Origin: Umbilicaria muhlenbergii
Lineage: Eukaryota > Ascomycota > Lecanoromycetes > Umbilicariales > Umbilicariaceae
Assembly: GCA_000611775.1 (NCBI GenBank)
Contig: KK106981.1
Span: forward strand, 10,443,183 to 10,507,182
DNA length: 64,000 bases
Reading direction: 5' to 3'
Shown: positions 24,301 through 34,271 of the stretch, piece by piece
Layout: each line of letters begins with the position of its first letter
How positions within the stretch are numbered: the stretch's first letter is position 1
The notes under the pieces: model-generated
Told to the model about the DNA's origin: nothing
Seen by the model: only the letters and a program-made list of their open reading frames with translations
The model's database searches: none
Translations under genes and position numbers: made by a program

Positions 24301-26076
24301 CCAATACAGACGGCCGCTGCCTCTTCGCTCAACGACTGCGCTGCAATATGTAAGGAGGCTTCTTGTGAAAGCTTGGGGTATGACCAAACCACTAGCATTT
24401 GCAGTTTGTATACAATGTCCTTCAATGTCTTGTACGACAACTCGGTCAGCAATTATTCTAGCTTCACTCCCTATTACGACATCGGTTGCTTCGCCTGCAC
24501 CGCCTTGGCAGCGGCAACACCCACGACGGCTTCAGTCGCGATAGCTTCATCCACGATGGCTTCACTCACGTCGGCTCCCCCCACGACAGCAACCTCGATA
24601 CCTGCCTTGACAAGCACCTCTTCTGCCGCTTCTTCAACTTCGAGTGTGGCTTGCTCTCAACAACCTGGTGTTGTGAACGGTAACTTCGAGACTGGTAGTC
24701 TGGACCCTTTCGGCTGCGGCGTCAGCGGCGGATCCGCAAGCGTTGTCTCCAACGCCACTCTCTGTCATTCAGGCCAGCATTGCATGGCCCTCAGCGCTTC
24801 AGTCTGGTTGAACTCTGTCGTTCAGGTGGGAATACCCACGACCATTGGAGAGACTTACACTTTCAGCGCCTGGGCTCGCGCCTCGGAAGCGGACATGTCC
24901 ACTTGCTATGTTACATATCAGCTGAACGTCAACAACACTGGACCTGGGTTTCTGACTATTGCCAACCTAGATTCGTTCCCAAACACGGAGTGGATCCACT
25001 CCACAGGAACGTATGTCGCCGTCACTGAGAGCTCCAATTTCTACCTGAACATCTACTGCCCGGATCTGTCCCAAGTCCCGAACGTCTATTTTGATGACAT
25101 CAGCCTGACCGGCCCTGGGTGCTCCGCGCCTGTTGCTCTTGCGGCTCCTACATCCGCAACAACGTCCACTTCGCCCTTGTTGACTACCTCAACTTTAGCC
25201 CCACTGACGACGATCACCGCCCCCTCCACCACAGTCAACGCAGCTCCCACGACCGCATCTCCCGCCTCCACACCCACCGGCACATCCTGGCCTACTTGCT
25301 CCTCCGCCATTGGTTCAGCCCTCAACGGACTCACTTGCGGCAGCCTAGACGTCAGCGCCGACTTCAACAGCGCCCGCGCCTTCGTCGGCACAACGGCATC
25401 AAGCCTCTATCAGTGCGCAGGGTTCTGCGCGTCTCAAGGGAGTACATGTCAAAGTCTGTCCTACCAGGCTTCGACAAAGGAGTGTTTCTTATGGCTGTAC
25501 ACTGTCGCGGCCGTTCAGGGTATGCCCGGGCAGATCCTAGGGATGAACAATGGCGGGAGCGCAGAGATGGCTCTCTTCGACCCGAAATGCTTCGTCTGCG
25601 GCTCGACTCCCTCGTCTACACTGCTTTCACTTGGCTCCTCTACTACAGTCTCTACGATTCCTCACACCGCATCCACTACTTCCCCTCCATCAGCTTCCAC
25701 TACTTCCCCCTCCGCAGCCCCCACCACCTCCACAACCACCGCCCCCGCAACCCACACCCCCACCACCTGCGCCGCCGTCACCCCCGTCCCCACCTCGTCC
25801 TCCTCCCTCAGCTGCGGCCTCGTCGACCTCGGCACAAACTTCGTCAACGCCTACGCCCGCTACTCCACCCCTTCCGTCAACGCCTGCGCTACGGACTGTT
25901 TCGCCGACTCGGCCTGTAACAGTTTCGGCTTCGCGAGCGCTTATCAGCTGTGTGCGCTGTTTGGGACGTCGGTGGCGGCTCTCACGGGGAGTGCAGCGGA
26001 GGGGGTGAGTACGGGGTTGATGGGGTGGGATGGGGGGTGTTGGAGTTGTGCTGGGGGTGGGGTTGTGATTGGGTAG
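21361..26076 (+). CDS. Giant secreted Ser/Thr-rich protein with seven PAN/apple-like cysteine modules and one CBM-like module
   Basis: One intron-less frame of about 1571 residues. I start at the ATG at 21361 because it begins a clear signal peptide (MGLTMLLSHLIVLLLAVSCY, cleavage near AAP); the frame upstream of it has only a TTG. Cysteine modules of about 80-95 residues lie between Ser/Thr-rich, probably O-glycosylated linkers. Each has a CxxSGxxPxxQP-like start, a CxxxC helix, a CxSFGY-type core and a GCFxC end. Five precede and two follow a separate module with NGNFETGSLDPFGCGV near its start and VYFDDISLTGPGC at its end. That is the jelly-roll of CBM4/9-like carbohydrate-binding domains. 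PAN/apple folds bind glycans or proteins, so a wall-associated adhesin or lectin is the likely role (inference). No GPI signal is seen at the C-terminus. Confidence 0.88.
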   Translation: MGLTMLLSHLIVLLLAVSCYAAPATPTTSPSALPTLPLSCKSTSSCGVSGGIIPYPTPLSYQQLKSPPACQLACSSNSKCLSFAYNIDAVTGQTRCVLYNVKGVPYLNTSPSASSSIFVAYELSCFGPCSSSTTSTPRSSSSAHSSTTSVISRSSTTTSRSSTTSSRSPTTTSRLSSTSTPTSTRTLTTSTRTSTTASRSSITSTRSSTTSSRSTTSSSRTTSSRSSSSSSYFSPFTSPRSSTSSTTTSRTTSPTSSTVMVTSTSLTTLGSSQTSTTSSSSLASAVGVASSASSAMNEPAPTSSFFIGIQSTSPQRHRRSLSYLTADGLITEQITEAAEFFINELGQLGSAAGFVSTSLITGYALLAPSTNMGLYSTTFSMTAQGFAWSNPAFGLQTTHFYQVNMTLVALFGGAAPAGGGPVQLNTISVSSQTTSSTIPPPSSTSSFSTSITALTTITAPFTSLLEDPVSIASTSSSTSSSLSPVALTTVTAPSTFTYLPLTATSTAISSSSTSSSTTADGSSTVNSSPLATCTSASSTSSSMWCQETGMVPTVQPYEVIPETSTDYSYAAFDGLIRTCAAYCQEFELCVSFAYYSDGCELYNETVGALYDTSDRSQGNDGARENAFAYDRDCFVCSNLGILPGGFPSSSLSPLSMQSSSEVPPSTALATSIVLPPSTALPPSTAPLASSTLSPSSCTYVPSKAASYPCQISGISPSPQPVINTVAPNLGGCAGYCDAIGSACGSFGFNDTTGLCSIYSQDFNTLYGDSDNNFGLWRTPFFVLGCFECSALSTGTITASTTVAPTTAVPTTTAPAVTTTAPSSTSNLSPSSCTYFPTRAQWYGCEITGFSPNVQPTSEPDASDLEECALFCEEKTCGSFGYSDTTGLCTLYAMDFNTLYDAAVLDNSKTPYYELGCFDCNALANTTTAPPVPTSTSSSAIASTATPSIQPSTVPSTKCEFQFDPTGALGCDVSGIVPNPLPIQTAAASSLNDCAAICKEASCESLGYDQTTSICSLYTMSFNVLYDNSVSNYSSFTPYYDIGCFACTALAAATPTTASVAIASSTMASLTSAPPTTATSIPALTSTSSAASSTSSVACSQQPGVVNGNFETGSLDPFGCGVSGGSASVVSNATLCHSGQHCMALSASVWLNSVVQVGIPTTIGETYTFSAWARASEADMSTCYVTYQLNVNNTGPGFLTIANLDSFPNTEWIHSTGTYVAVTESSNFYLNIYCPDLSQVPNVYFDDISLTGPGCSAPVALAAPTSATTSTSPLLTTSTLAPLTTITAPSTTVNAAPTTASPASTPTGTSWPTCSSAIGSALNGLTCGSLDVSADFNSARAFVGTTASSLYQCAGFCASQGSTCQSLSYQASTKECFLWLYTVAAVQGMPGQILGMNNGGSAEMALFDPKCFVCGSTPSSTLLSLGSSTTVSTIPHTASTTSPPSASTTSPSAAPTTSTTTAPATHTPTTCAAVTPVPTSSSSLSCGLVDLGTNFVNAYARYSTPSVNACATDCFADSACNSFGFASAYQLCALFGTSVAALTGSAAEGVSTGLMGWDGGCWSCAGGGVVIG

Positions 26077-26465
26077 GGGTTAGGGGTTTTATATATAGGG
26101 TTTATCTTGAGGGGCGTTGGGGATCCTTGGGATGGGGGCATTGGGTGGGGGGGCTGGGATGCGGGGTTTGGAACGGAGTTTTGAATTATTAGCACAAGGC
26201 GCAAAAGGGATAGCCGCCTAGAATGGCATTGAATTGCTGAGGAATTTACAGCATGTGTATGAAGAATCCTTTCAACAACTTACTCCCTAATCTTTGCACA
26301 GAGTGCTTCGCTACCAAGAATATGACCATGAAAAGTGAGATGAAGCCTTTATTAATTACCATCAGCTACCTTGCAGCCGCCATGATTACGATTCGCTACC
26401 TTACAGCAGTCATATGCCACGTCAGTGCAATCTGCAGTTTAGAACGCCATAGTATCCGCTCAGAT
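26077..26465. other. Intergenic, between convergent genes
   Basis: About 390 bases. The first 120 are G-rich on the plus strand, with a lone telomere-like GGGGTTAGGGG. No gene is seen. Confidence 0.5.
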
Positions 26466-28421
26466 TTATATCTCCTCGCTATCATCCTCGCCGCTTTCAC
26501 CACGGTCTTCAAATATCATGAAGCCTTCCGTCTCCCCAGTGATTTTTTGCCATGCGCCCCGAACCTCGTCCAACATGCTATCATCGAAAGCCAGATCAAG
26601 CGTGGGATCCGAGAAGCGTAAGACATTTGTAACACTGACACCGACGGGAGTTTCACCCATGTCAGTTTCTGAAGCGGCTAAACGAGTATACCGCAGAGTC
26701 CAAAGAACTTCTGGTATTGACGGCTCATCCTCGAGGCTCCGAAGTAGAGTCTGGACTGCTAAGTCGAGAGCGTGATAGGAGTCTTCGCCGGCAGCTCCGG
26801 TAGCGCGTATGCTTGCGTACAGGACACCTATTTATTCTCGTCAGTCACCTGCATGATCCAACTATGCGGTGATAAATATTGGATATGTGATTCGCATCAG
26901 ACTGTCAGAGGTATGGTATCTTCAAAGAAGTTGCAGACAATGTAGATAAGTATTCATAGTGTTGAGTCATCATGTAGAGAAATAAATGAGAGCAGACGAG
27001 GAGAGATACGTACATTGACCAGAGGGGCATTCGCCCGTATCACTCGAATGCACCATAATATAGATCGGATGGCTTTCGGCAGTGGAGGTTGGAGAAGATC
27101 GAAGTGACCCGCTTGGAAAACAGACCATCGCCACAGCTGGCGGTGGCGCACCTTCCGCGACCACCGGGAAGAGCATTCTGAGTGATGAAGAAACAATGGA
27201 TACTGATGTCGTTCCAGCAAGGTGATGACTTTCGGATGGTCGAGTAAGTGGAGGCAAATCTTGTCGGCTTCCGACAAGAACCCTTGCTTTGATGTCTTCT
27301 CCGCCGTGTAAGTGTATCTTCAACGGCACCGCAACATCGTCCGTAGGAACGCTGTCATCTTCGGCACGCTCAGTACTCTGGACGTCTATCCCATCCACGC
27401 CTTTGTTAAGTATGTAGACACCGCCACCAACAGCTCCGGCTCGACACGCAACTTGTGCTATTTCTGCCATCCCACCCCATTTCGGAACGACAGATCCGAA
27501 TCCAGGACCAAAGACTCCTATCGATGTAAGATGTCGTCGTATCCGCAGAAGTGCGTAAGATGTGGGTGTGAACTCGGGTGGCTTAGGCGATAGCGTTAGG
27601 GCCACGAGTGGAGGTTGCAGACGTGGGGCAATGTTGCAGTAGGAGGTCAGAAACTCTGACAGCGATCTTTGACCCCACTCTTCCATGATGGTAGACAGCA
27701 CGTCCTCATCCGTAGCGAGCTTGAGAAACTTCATCAAGGATCTTTTCGACTTCAGGTCTATCGTCTTGTCCGCGAACACATCCTCACGACCACCTGGTAT
27801 TCGGTTCAGCCTACCTCTGCCGACATCATCACCAGTGCTTGCAGCTGTTCCATTTCGAGCGTCACTAGCCGAAATTGTATTCTCGAATATCCACCAACTT
27901 CCGACCGCAAGAAACTCCAGCTGCCGATACACCTTTGAGGAGACAAGGGCTGGTAGCAAGGATGATCGGGTATAGATCAGCTGCGGTGATAGCGACAGGT
28001 TATATGCACGGGAGAAGCCTAGTCGAGGATTTGAAGAAGGCCGTTCAGGATTAGATGAGCTCTGGGGATTGTGGATAATGGAGGCGTTTTCGAACAGCGA
28101 AGGGTTAGACTCTGGACATAATAAGTGTGTAGCTCTTCGAAGTCGACCAGACAACATACCGCTGTTGACCCCCTTCACCCATGTCTCTGCTTCTTGTAGG
28201 CTGAGGGCAGCGTCGGCACCACCATAGTAGTCATTCTGATCGACATGGAGCACCTTCTTTCCAGACCGAGACAGAGCTCTTCATCATGGACTGAGTCAGT
28301 CAGAAACGTGGATTCGACCGATCCTGAGCTTAATGGAAAGAGCTTACAATGCAAGCAAGGATTGAGGCAGGCCAGTGCCTGCAAGTACGACATCCCAAGT
28401 CGTCTCGCTCAAGCTCTCCAT
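26466..28421 (-). CDS. MRS6: Rab escort protein (Rab geranylgeranyltransferase component A)
   Basis: Exons 28421-28348, 28278-27014 and 26827-26466, all joined in phase, give about 566 residues. The N-terminus has the GDI/REP dinucleotide-binding-like start (WDVVLAGTGLPQSLLALALS) running into GKKVLHVDQNDYYGG, the hallmark of this superfamily. Further matches are RAYNLSLSPQLIYTRSSLL, YGxGSVVPKWGGMAEIAQ-like text and QCVLYAS across the last intron, which at 186 nt is long. REP binds newly made Rab GTPases and presents them to the geranylgeranyl transferase, then delivers them to membranes; it is essential in yeast. The acidic C-terminal tail (GESGEDDSEEI) fits REP rather than the shorter GDI. 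The gene looks intact. Confidence 0.92.
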
Positions 28422-29236
28422 GAAGTTTGACGGTTGAAGTAGCTTGTGTATGCCTGCAGACGAAGCTAGAAAAGAGCGAGAATGACTAAGCCAGTTTAGT
28501 GCATTATCCATTTTCTACTCGACAACTCTCACCTCTCTTCTCCAACCGCGTCTGCGAACAAGTCATCCTATCATTAGATGTTGGTGTCTTGGAGTGCTCT
28601 TGGGTCTTCATTGATGTCCAGGCTTAGGCGCGGAAGACCGAGTCACTTTGACGCCGTCCTGTATCTGCTGCTCTGGACCTCTATCTGAAAGAAGCGGTTC
28701 GTTTTGTGACGGTATATATCAATCAGCGCTCATGAATTCTACGGATGCCGTTCAGCAAGGTTTGTATCCATGCCCACGTTCGAGATCGTTCTCCCCTTCG
28801 GTTCATAGAACTCGATAGCTTATGGGGTGACAGATTCATGCTCAAAATATCGTATTGGCAGGGCTCTGCTAAACACAGAGTCTGTGATATATGAAATGGA
28901 TGTCCAATTTAGCTAGTTTTAACTGTCTATGCGCTTGAACACCCTTCAAGATATACATGTGACCTAATCTACCTTTGGTGAACTTCCACCACAAATGCAG
29001 CGACTTTGCGCTCGTTGGCCTTCGGATATTCGAAAAGCACGCAGAGTCTGAGTGGTGGCCTCGACAACGGTTCTCTACCACCAGTCCGATGCGCAAGTAC
29101 ATGCTGTAGTCTCGAATGCTTGTGGGGTTGTCTCCCTTTCCAGGGCCTGAGGCAGGCAGGAGTATCTCTCCTAGATCGTCGAACCCACCCCTTTGAAGAA
29201 TTCTCTTTGGCGGTCTTCGTATTGCATCTTGTATGC
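28422..29236. other. Intergenic between the Rab escort and cyclophilin genes
   Basis: About 815 bases: promoter of the Rab escort gene next to 28421, and the 3' flank of the cyclophilin gene. Short frames only. Confidence 0.5.
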
Positions 29237-29830
29237 TCATATAGGAACATCCTCCCCCTCTTCAACAATCCTTGCCCTCAAGATCTTCACCTCATCCATC
29301 GGCCGATCCTCCACTCCGGTCTTTACCAGGCCCATCCTCTGCACAACCCTTAATCCGCTCTTTACCCTCCCGAATATGGTATGCTTCCCGTCTAAAAAAG
29401 GGGTCGGTGCAAGAGTGATGAAGAATTGGCTCCCGTTGGTGTTCGGTCCACTGTTCGCCATACTGAGGACACCGGCTCCGGTATGCTTTAGCGATGGGTG
29501 GATCTCGTCCTCGAACTTCTCGCCGTAGACGGAGCTGCCACCTCTGCCGGTGCCGGTGGGATCACCCGTTTGGATCATAAAGTTGGGGATGATGCGATGG
29601 AATATTACGTTGTTGTAGTAGCCGCGCTGGGCGAGAGTTGCAAAGTTCTTGCAGGTCTCCTCGCGTCAGTAGATCTCGAGATCCTAGGAGGTGGTGATAT
29701 ATACCTTGGGCGCGTGGTCATTGTAAAGCTCTACGACAATGGTGCCCTTTTCAAGGAGTCAGTCGACAGTCGCATGGCAGGGCGGAGGACGACCGACCAT
29801 GGTCGTGTCGAGCGCCACGGTGGTCGCCAT
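29237..29830 (-). CDS. Cyclophilin-type peptidyl-prolyl cis-trans isomerase (PPIL1-like)
   Basis: Exons 29830-29798, 29746-29705 and 29656-29237, with 51- and 48-nt introns, give 164 residues. It starts [11 protein letters not shown], then [14 protein letters not shown], then the single-domain cyclophilin body. Active-site runs are [19 protein letters not shown] (Arg, Phe, Met and Gln), [20 protein letters not shown] and HTIFGRV. Length and sequence fit the small CYP1/PPIL1 class, whose human member works in the spliceosome; the cellular role here is inferred. Conserved residues for isomerase activity are all visible. The first coding exon is only 11 codons, which is common in fungal cyclophilin genes. 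It is divergent from the signal peptide peptidase gene. Confidence 0.95.
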
Positions 29831-30274
29831 GATGTGGAATAATCCACTGGGCCTTGCTGTTTCACCCGCAATAATAATGACTGGCTGCTCTTCTCGGGAC
29901 GAGTGAGACTTCTCCCTGAGGTGTGAGCGTCGGTACATAGGGCTGAGGATGAGGCTGAGGCTGAGGGCGTTCCTGAACATGGATGCGCCGCTGGACCCTG
30001 CAATCGGCGCTTGTTGCTCCGAACCTCCGGCTAGGGCGACCGACTTCTTCCTTCTTCCTTCGGTCTGAGGAGTCTTGTCCGTGTTTGCCATGGCATGGAA
30101 ACATGCAGACAGTCATGCCGACACCATGTTTCCACACATCCTTCGACACATGCCCATGCCATCGACTCAGCGATAACAGCAAGCAAGGAGACCTATGTCC
30201 GCCTGAGTATCCCCCCCTTCAACACTTGCTTCTCTTGAGCTTCCAGCATCGTGAGCATCGGCTCCAGCAGCAAG
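29831..30274. promoter_or_regulatory. Bidirectional promoter region, cyclophilin / signal peptide peptidase
   Basis: A 444-base gap between two divergent starts (29830 minus, 30275 plus), so it must hold both promoters. It includes a pyrimidine-rich run near 30205-30240 just before the plus-strand start. I do not see a confident TATA box. Confidence 0.5.
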
Positions 30275-32206
30275 ATGGCCCCTCCAGGTCCTACGGTGGA
30301 ACTACTGGGACGCATAGCCTACGAATTCTCTCTGATCCAGCCGTACATCCCAACATACCTACACCTGCTGGTCTCCGCTCTCTTCCCCATCTACACCGGC
30401 GCTCATGCCTCCCTCTCGCGACCTTCCTCAGCTGCGGAGCCGCCAAAACGTACAAAACACTCTCGAGATGAATCGGACGATGACGGAGACCTACCCGACG
30501 AACCAGTGCACAAGATGGAAGGACTCTCGCCCACTGATGCGATCATGTTCCCTCTCCTTGCTGGCTCTACCCTGGCGGGCTTGTACTTTCTCATCAAGTG
30601 GCTCAACGACCCGATCCTACTCAATAAGATTTTGAACTGGTACTTTTCCATCTTCGGAGTTCTTTCAGTCGCGAGGCTGCTCACGGATATCATGGGGGTC
30701 GCCACGTCCTTCGTTTTCCCAGCCCGATATAGTGATGACGGGGTAGTGTGGGTGGTGAAGTCGAGACAGAAGGTGGCCATACCGAAGTCGTCGAACGGAC
30801 GTGGAGGTGCGGCCCGGAAATCTCCTTTGCCAGGACTGCTCTCAAGGGTTGTACTGCCATCCTTTGTACGAGAAGTCCTTTGGACATTGAGGGAACTCCC
30901 TTCGCAAAAGGTTACTATACGCGCATATATACACTCCATCATCGAGGCAAACATTCCTGTTGGTATACAAGGTTTGATCGGTCTACTGGTCGCGATTCTT
31001 GCCGGCGGCTACTTCAACCTCGTTGCAAAGCCATGGTGGCTAACCAACTTCTTTGGCTTCGGCTTCAGCTATAACGCCCTGCAATACTTGTCGCCTACAA
31101 CTTTCTGGACCGGCACACTCATCCTAAGCTCGCTCTTCTTCTACGACATCTACTTCGTGTTCTTTACGCCAATGATGGTGACAGTAGCTACAAAACTGGA
31201 CATTCCAATCAAACTCCTCTTCCCCAGACCTGCTGCGAAGGGTGCGGACCAGGGGAAGCCGGGATTGTCGATGCTTGGGCTTGGCGATGTAGTACTGCCG
31301 GGCATCATGATAGGTCTAGCGTTGCGCTTTGATCTTTATCTGTTCTACTTGCGGAAGCAGACGAGACGGGCTCCCATCAACAACCCGGGAGAGAAAGACG
31401 TTACTGAGGTTGGCACGAAGGACATTAAGCGTACAGATGAAGTAGTCAAGCCGCAATGGCGACCGGCAGCCGCTGGCTGGGGTGAGCGAGTCTGGCTTGG
31501 CTCAGCTGGTATCAGCGCAGGTGGCAACGAGGAAGGTGGCGCTTTTCCGAAGACCTACTTCCGTGCCAGTCTCTATGGCTACGTTCTCGGTATGCTATGT
31601 ACCTTGGGTGTCATGCACGTGTTTGGCCACGCGCAGCCGGCTCTGTTATATCTGGTCCCTGGTGTTCTAAGCTCGCTATGGGGTACAGCGTTGATCAAGG
31701 GCGATATACAAACGATGTGGACATACACTGAAGCTGTGGAAGCGGATGACTCAAATGAAGAAAGTCATTCTAAAGCCAAGCGAGTGGACAGTATATTTTC
31801 CCTCAGCAGAGCGGAGAAGACGGCCGAACGACTGGAGAAGACCATGGTACTGCGTGGTGAGAATGCAGAGGAGCACGAAGACGATACCAAGGATCGTTCA
31901 AAGAAGGAATCAAACTTTGAGAATAGTTTCTTCGCGCGAGAGCGGAAGCGTGAGCTGTTTTTCTTCTCTGTCACCCTACCACCACTCTCCAAACACTACA
32001 ACAAGGGTACCAAAAACTTCGAGAGCGGAACCGAGGTGAAAGCCGCGCGGACCCTGGAGGAGGAGCTTAGGATAGCCTCCGAAAGCAACCTCGCAGCAAG
32101 CACAGCGGCAACACCTTCTACATCTTCGGGGGATGAAAGCCCGGTGGGACAAACACTGGATAAAGTGAGTAAGGAGCCCGCCCTAAAGCGGCGGAGGCGC
32201 GAGTAA
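30275..32206 (+). CDS. Signal peptide peptidase (presenilin-type intramembrane aspartyl protease)
   Basis: A single exon of about 643 residues. I choose the ATG at 30275 (context CAAGATGGCC); the frame reaches back eight codons only to a GTG. Hydrophobic segments run through about residues 90-460. The two catalytic aspartates are visible as YD (SSLFFYDIYFVFF, about 290-291) and GLGD (MLGLGDVVLPG, about 335-338). The PAL motif is in HAQPALLYLVPG (about 455-457). This trio defines the GxGD family A22B, which in the ER membrane cleaves signal-peptide remnants and some tail-anchored proteins. A charged loop of about 45 residues (about 365-410) between the GLGD and PAL helices and a long charged C-terminal tail are typical of fungal members. 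It looks intact. Confidence 0.95.
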   Translation: MAPPGPTVELLGRIAYEFSLIQPYIPTYLHLLVSALFPIYTGAHASLSRPSSAAEPPKRTKHSRDESDDDGDLPDEPVHKMEGLSPTDAIMFPLLAGSTLAGLYFLIKWLNDPILLNKILNWYFSIFGVLSVARLLTDIMGVATSFVFPARYSDDGVVWVVKSRQKVAIPKSSNGRGGAARKSPLPGLLSRVVLPSFVREVLWTLRELPSQKVTIRAYIHSIIEANIPVGIQGLIGLLVAILAGGYFNLVAKPWWLTNFFGFGFSYNALQYLSPTTFWTGTLILSSLFFYDIYFVFFTPMMVTVATKLDIPIKLLFPRPAAKGADQGKPGLSMLGLGDVVLPGIMIGLALRFDLYLFYLRKQTRRAPINNPGEKDVTEVGTKDIKRTDEVVKPQWRPAAAGWGERVWLGSAGISAGGNEEGGAFPKTYFRASLYGYVLGMLCTLGVMHVFGHAQPALLYLVPGVLSSLWGTALIKGDIQTMWTYTEAVEADDSNEESHSKAKRVDSIFSLSRAEKTAERLEKTMVLRGENAEEHEDDTKDRSKKESNFENSFFARERKRELFFFSVTLPPLSKHYNKGTKNFESGTEVKAARTLEEELRIASESNLAASTAATPSTSSGDESPVGQTLDKVSKEPALKRRRRE

Positions 32207-32535
32207 GTGTGATGGTCACGTTAGGCAATGCATGGACGGGAGTTGGGTTGTTGACCCAGGCCGGGAAGGCGTAGCATAGCATACTATGATACCCCATAGA
32301 CGACGCGAATAAGATATATGCGACCTCTGACTTGCAATCATCTTTCTTAACACCGATCATCGCAAGCTTAGCCCCAGTCTATGCTGACCAGGTATCTAGC
32401 TTCACTCGAAACGAGAGCCTTTTGAGAAGATGATTTTCCTGTAACGCCTTCGCTATGCCAAGCACAGTCCACACTCCCCCCCCTCCTCTAACCCCCTTCC
32501 CCACCCCAGACTCGATATCATATCTCCCGCCCCCT
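32207..32535. other. Intergenic between convergent genes
   Basis: About 330 bases of 3' flanks. It becomes C-rich on the plus strand from about 32470. No gene is seen. Confidence 0.5.
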
Positions 32536-33624
32536 CTACGACCCAAGCACCCCCCTCCACTCCCTCCACCTCCCCTCCGCCATCCCAACCAACGCCCTCA
32601 TCTCCGCCCCTCCCACAACCCCGCCCCCCACTTTCTCGATCCCAAGAACCTTTGTCCTGTCCCCCTCCACATCCACCACCACCGTGACCATCTCCCGACA
32701 CAACCCCTCCTCAAACCCGTCCGCATCCGCCAGTATCCACGCCTTCTTCCCCTTCCCCCCCGCCACACTCGCCGCCGTCTTGGGCTCGAATACCGCATAC
32801 GTACTCGCCACCGGCCGCCCGCGTAAACTCAATTTCCGCGCTTTCGAGACTGCGGCATCGCAGAGAATGCAGGCGCGGTCAATGTCCCAGTATGCGAAGG
32901 GGAGGAGTGTGTCGCGCAGTGCGGCGGTGACGGCTAGCCAGGCGGCGTCGAAGGGGTTGCCGGAGAGGGAGATGAAGAGGATGTCGATGTAGAGCGTCCA
33001 GTAGGCTTTTATCTCTGGTCTGGGGGCTTCTTCGTCGGCGGCGGCGTCGGTGTTGATGTTTGGGGGTTGATGCCATATCCGCAGATCCGACATCTTTATC
33101 AAACGCGTCGTGTGCAGGAGCGTCAGGATCCGCTGCGTCAGCGACTGCGCGAGCGTCGAGGGCGCGGAGCCCGGTAGATGCGCGGGCGAACATCCGGTGC
33201 TGAGTTCGAGATTTGGAACTAGGAGGCCTAGTTCCGCCATCTCGTCTTTGTCGTCTTCCTCTTCCTCTTCCTCGCTGTTGTTATCGTACCCGCTCGGATG
33301 CGCGTGGTGCGGGATATCGCTCGCCAGGAGGATTTCTCCGCGCACGCCGCATACGACTGCGGTGTCGCCGATGCGTACGACTGCGCTGCCGGACGCGTGC
33401 GTTAGGGAGCCGGTGTGGGCGGTTGGGGGGCGGAAGTCGGTGGGTAGGCGGCCGGAGGGGCGGTGCGAGGGGGTGAGCGGGGAGGAGGGTTGCAGGTGCG
33501 CGAGGAGGTAGGGGGTGGGGGAGAGTTTGGCGAAGGTGGCGGCGGGGAGGGAGAGGGGTTGGAGGGGGGTTGGAGGAGTGGTGGTGGTGGTGGAGGGGGG
33601 GTTGCTGGTTGCTTTGATCGCCAT
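32536..33624 (-). CDS. RRP43: Exosome complex subunit Rrp43 (RNase PH-like)
   Basis: An intron-less frame of 362 residues starting at an ATG (33622-33624). It has the RNase PH fold markers of exosome ring subunits: LTHASGSAVVRIGDTAVVCGVRGE near the N-terminus, LYIDILFISLSGNPFDAAWLAV in the middle, and a C-terminal MVTVVVDVEGDR strand. In the Rrp43 manner it starts with an N-terminal helix segment (FAKLSPTPYLLAHL) and a SHRPSGRLPTDFRPP motif. The eukaryotic ring subunits are catalytically inactive and form the channel that feeds RNA to Rrp44. An acidic insert (EEEEEEDDKDE) and a Pro/Thr-rich N-terminus are local features. It uses very C-rich codons. Confidence 0.9.
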   Translation of the reverse strand: MAIKATSNPPSTTTTTPPTPLQPLSLPAATFAKLSPTPYLLAHLQPSSPLTPSHRPSGRLPTDFRPPTAHTGSLTHASGSAVVRIGDTAVVCGVRGEILLASDIPHHAHPSGYDNNSEEEEEEDDKDEMAELGLLVPNLELSTGCSPAHLPGSAPSTLAQSLTQRILTLLHTTRLIKMSDLRIWHQPPNINTDAAADEEAPRPEIKAYWTLYIDILFISLSGNPFDAAWLAVTAALRDTLLPFAYWDIDRACILCDAAVSKARKLSLRGRPVASTYAVFEPKTAASVAGGKGKKAWILADADGFEEGLCREMVTVVVDVEGDRTKVLGIEKVGGGVVGGAEMRALVGMAEGRWREWRGVLGS

Positions 33625-33660
33625 TGTGGTTGGTAAGGGGGGGGGTTGGATTTGGCAGGC
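33525..33660 (+). other. G-rich tract over the Rrp43 start, potential G-quadruplex
   Basis: On the plus strand, runs of three or more G are separated by short loops between about 33545 and 33575 and again near 33590-33650. They cover the Pro/Thr-rich N-terminus and start of the Rrp43 gene, whose mRNA is the C-rich strand. That a quadruplex forms is inference. Confidence 0.4.
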
Positions 33661-34271
33661 AGAAAAGAGTTGTTTGGTTGTTACGGTGAGAGAGCCTTAT
33701 CGATAAGGCCAGCAGGGGCTGAGGGCCTGACGGTTCATGCTATGCACCGTCCGTTCTCTTCCACTTGCACGGCATGGTCAATTCTATCCATTCCATCCAT
33801 CCTGTTATCGTCATGTGTAGTCTACGGCTGAAGTTCGTCATGGGCTTTTCATGAATCTCGTCCTCGTATAATTGCTCCCCCTCAATCGTTCGGCTTTCGT
33901 CTCTCCACAAGCATCAGCAGGTCCATTGGATACCTTACTTGCACACCTGCACCCCGCTAACACTTGAGCGTCAGCTATACGGGCTTCCACCATCTTTCTA
34001 CTTCTTCTGTCTTCTGCTATGATGATAATCGTTCCGTACCTTACCAATCAATTTGCTCACCCGTCCAAAGAATTCTCCACTTTTGTTCGGAGAATCAAAA
34101 ATCTTACTTGGCAAATCTAATATATATCTTCTCACTTCCGTCAAACCAACTGTCTATCGTTATATCCCCACTAGGATATTATTTGAAAGCATACCCTCAT
34201 AAAGACAATCGACTCAATCGTCACCACCGCCCAAGCACATATTACCCCTGCATCCCACCAAACCCCGCCAA
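33625..34271. other. Intergenic between the divergent Rrp43 gene and NmrA-like pseudogene
   Basis: About 650 bases with both promoters. No gene or repeat is seen. Confidence 0.5.

Noticed and set aside
21612-26008. Long frames antisense to or in other frames of the giant secreted-protein gene
   Set aside because: They mirror the Ser/Thr-rich repeats of the real gene; no signal peptide or domain of their own.
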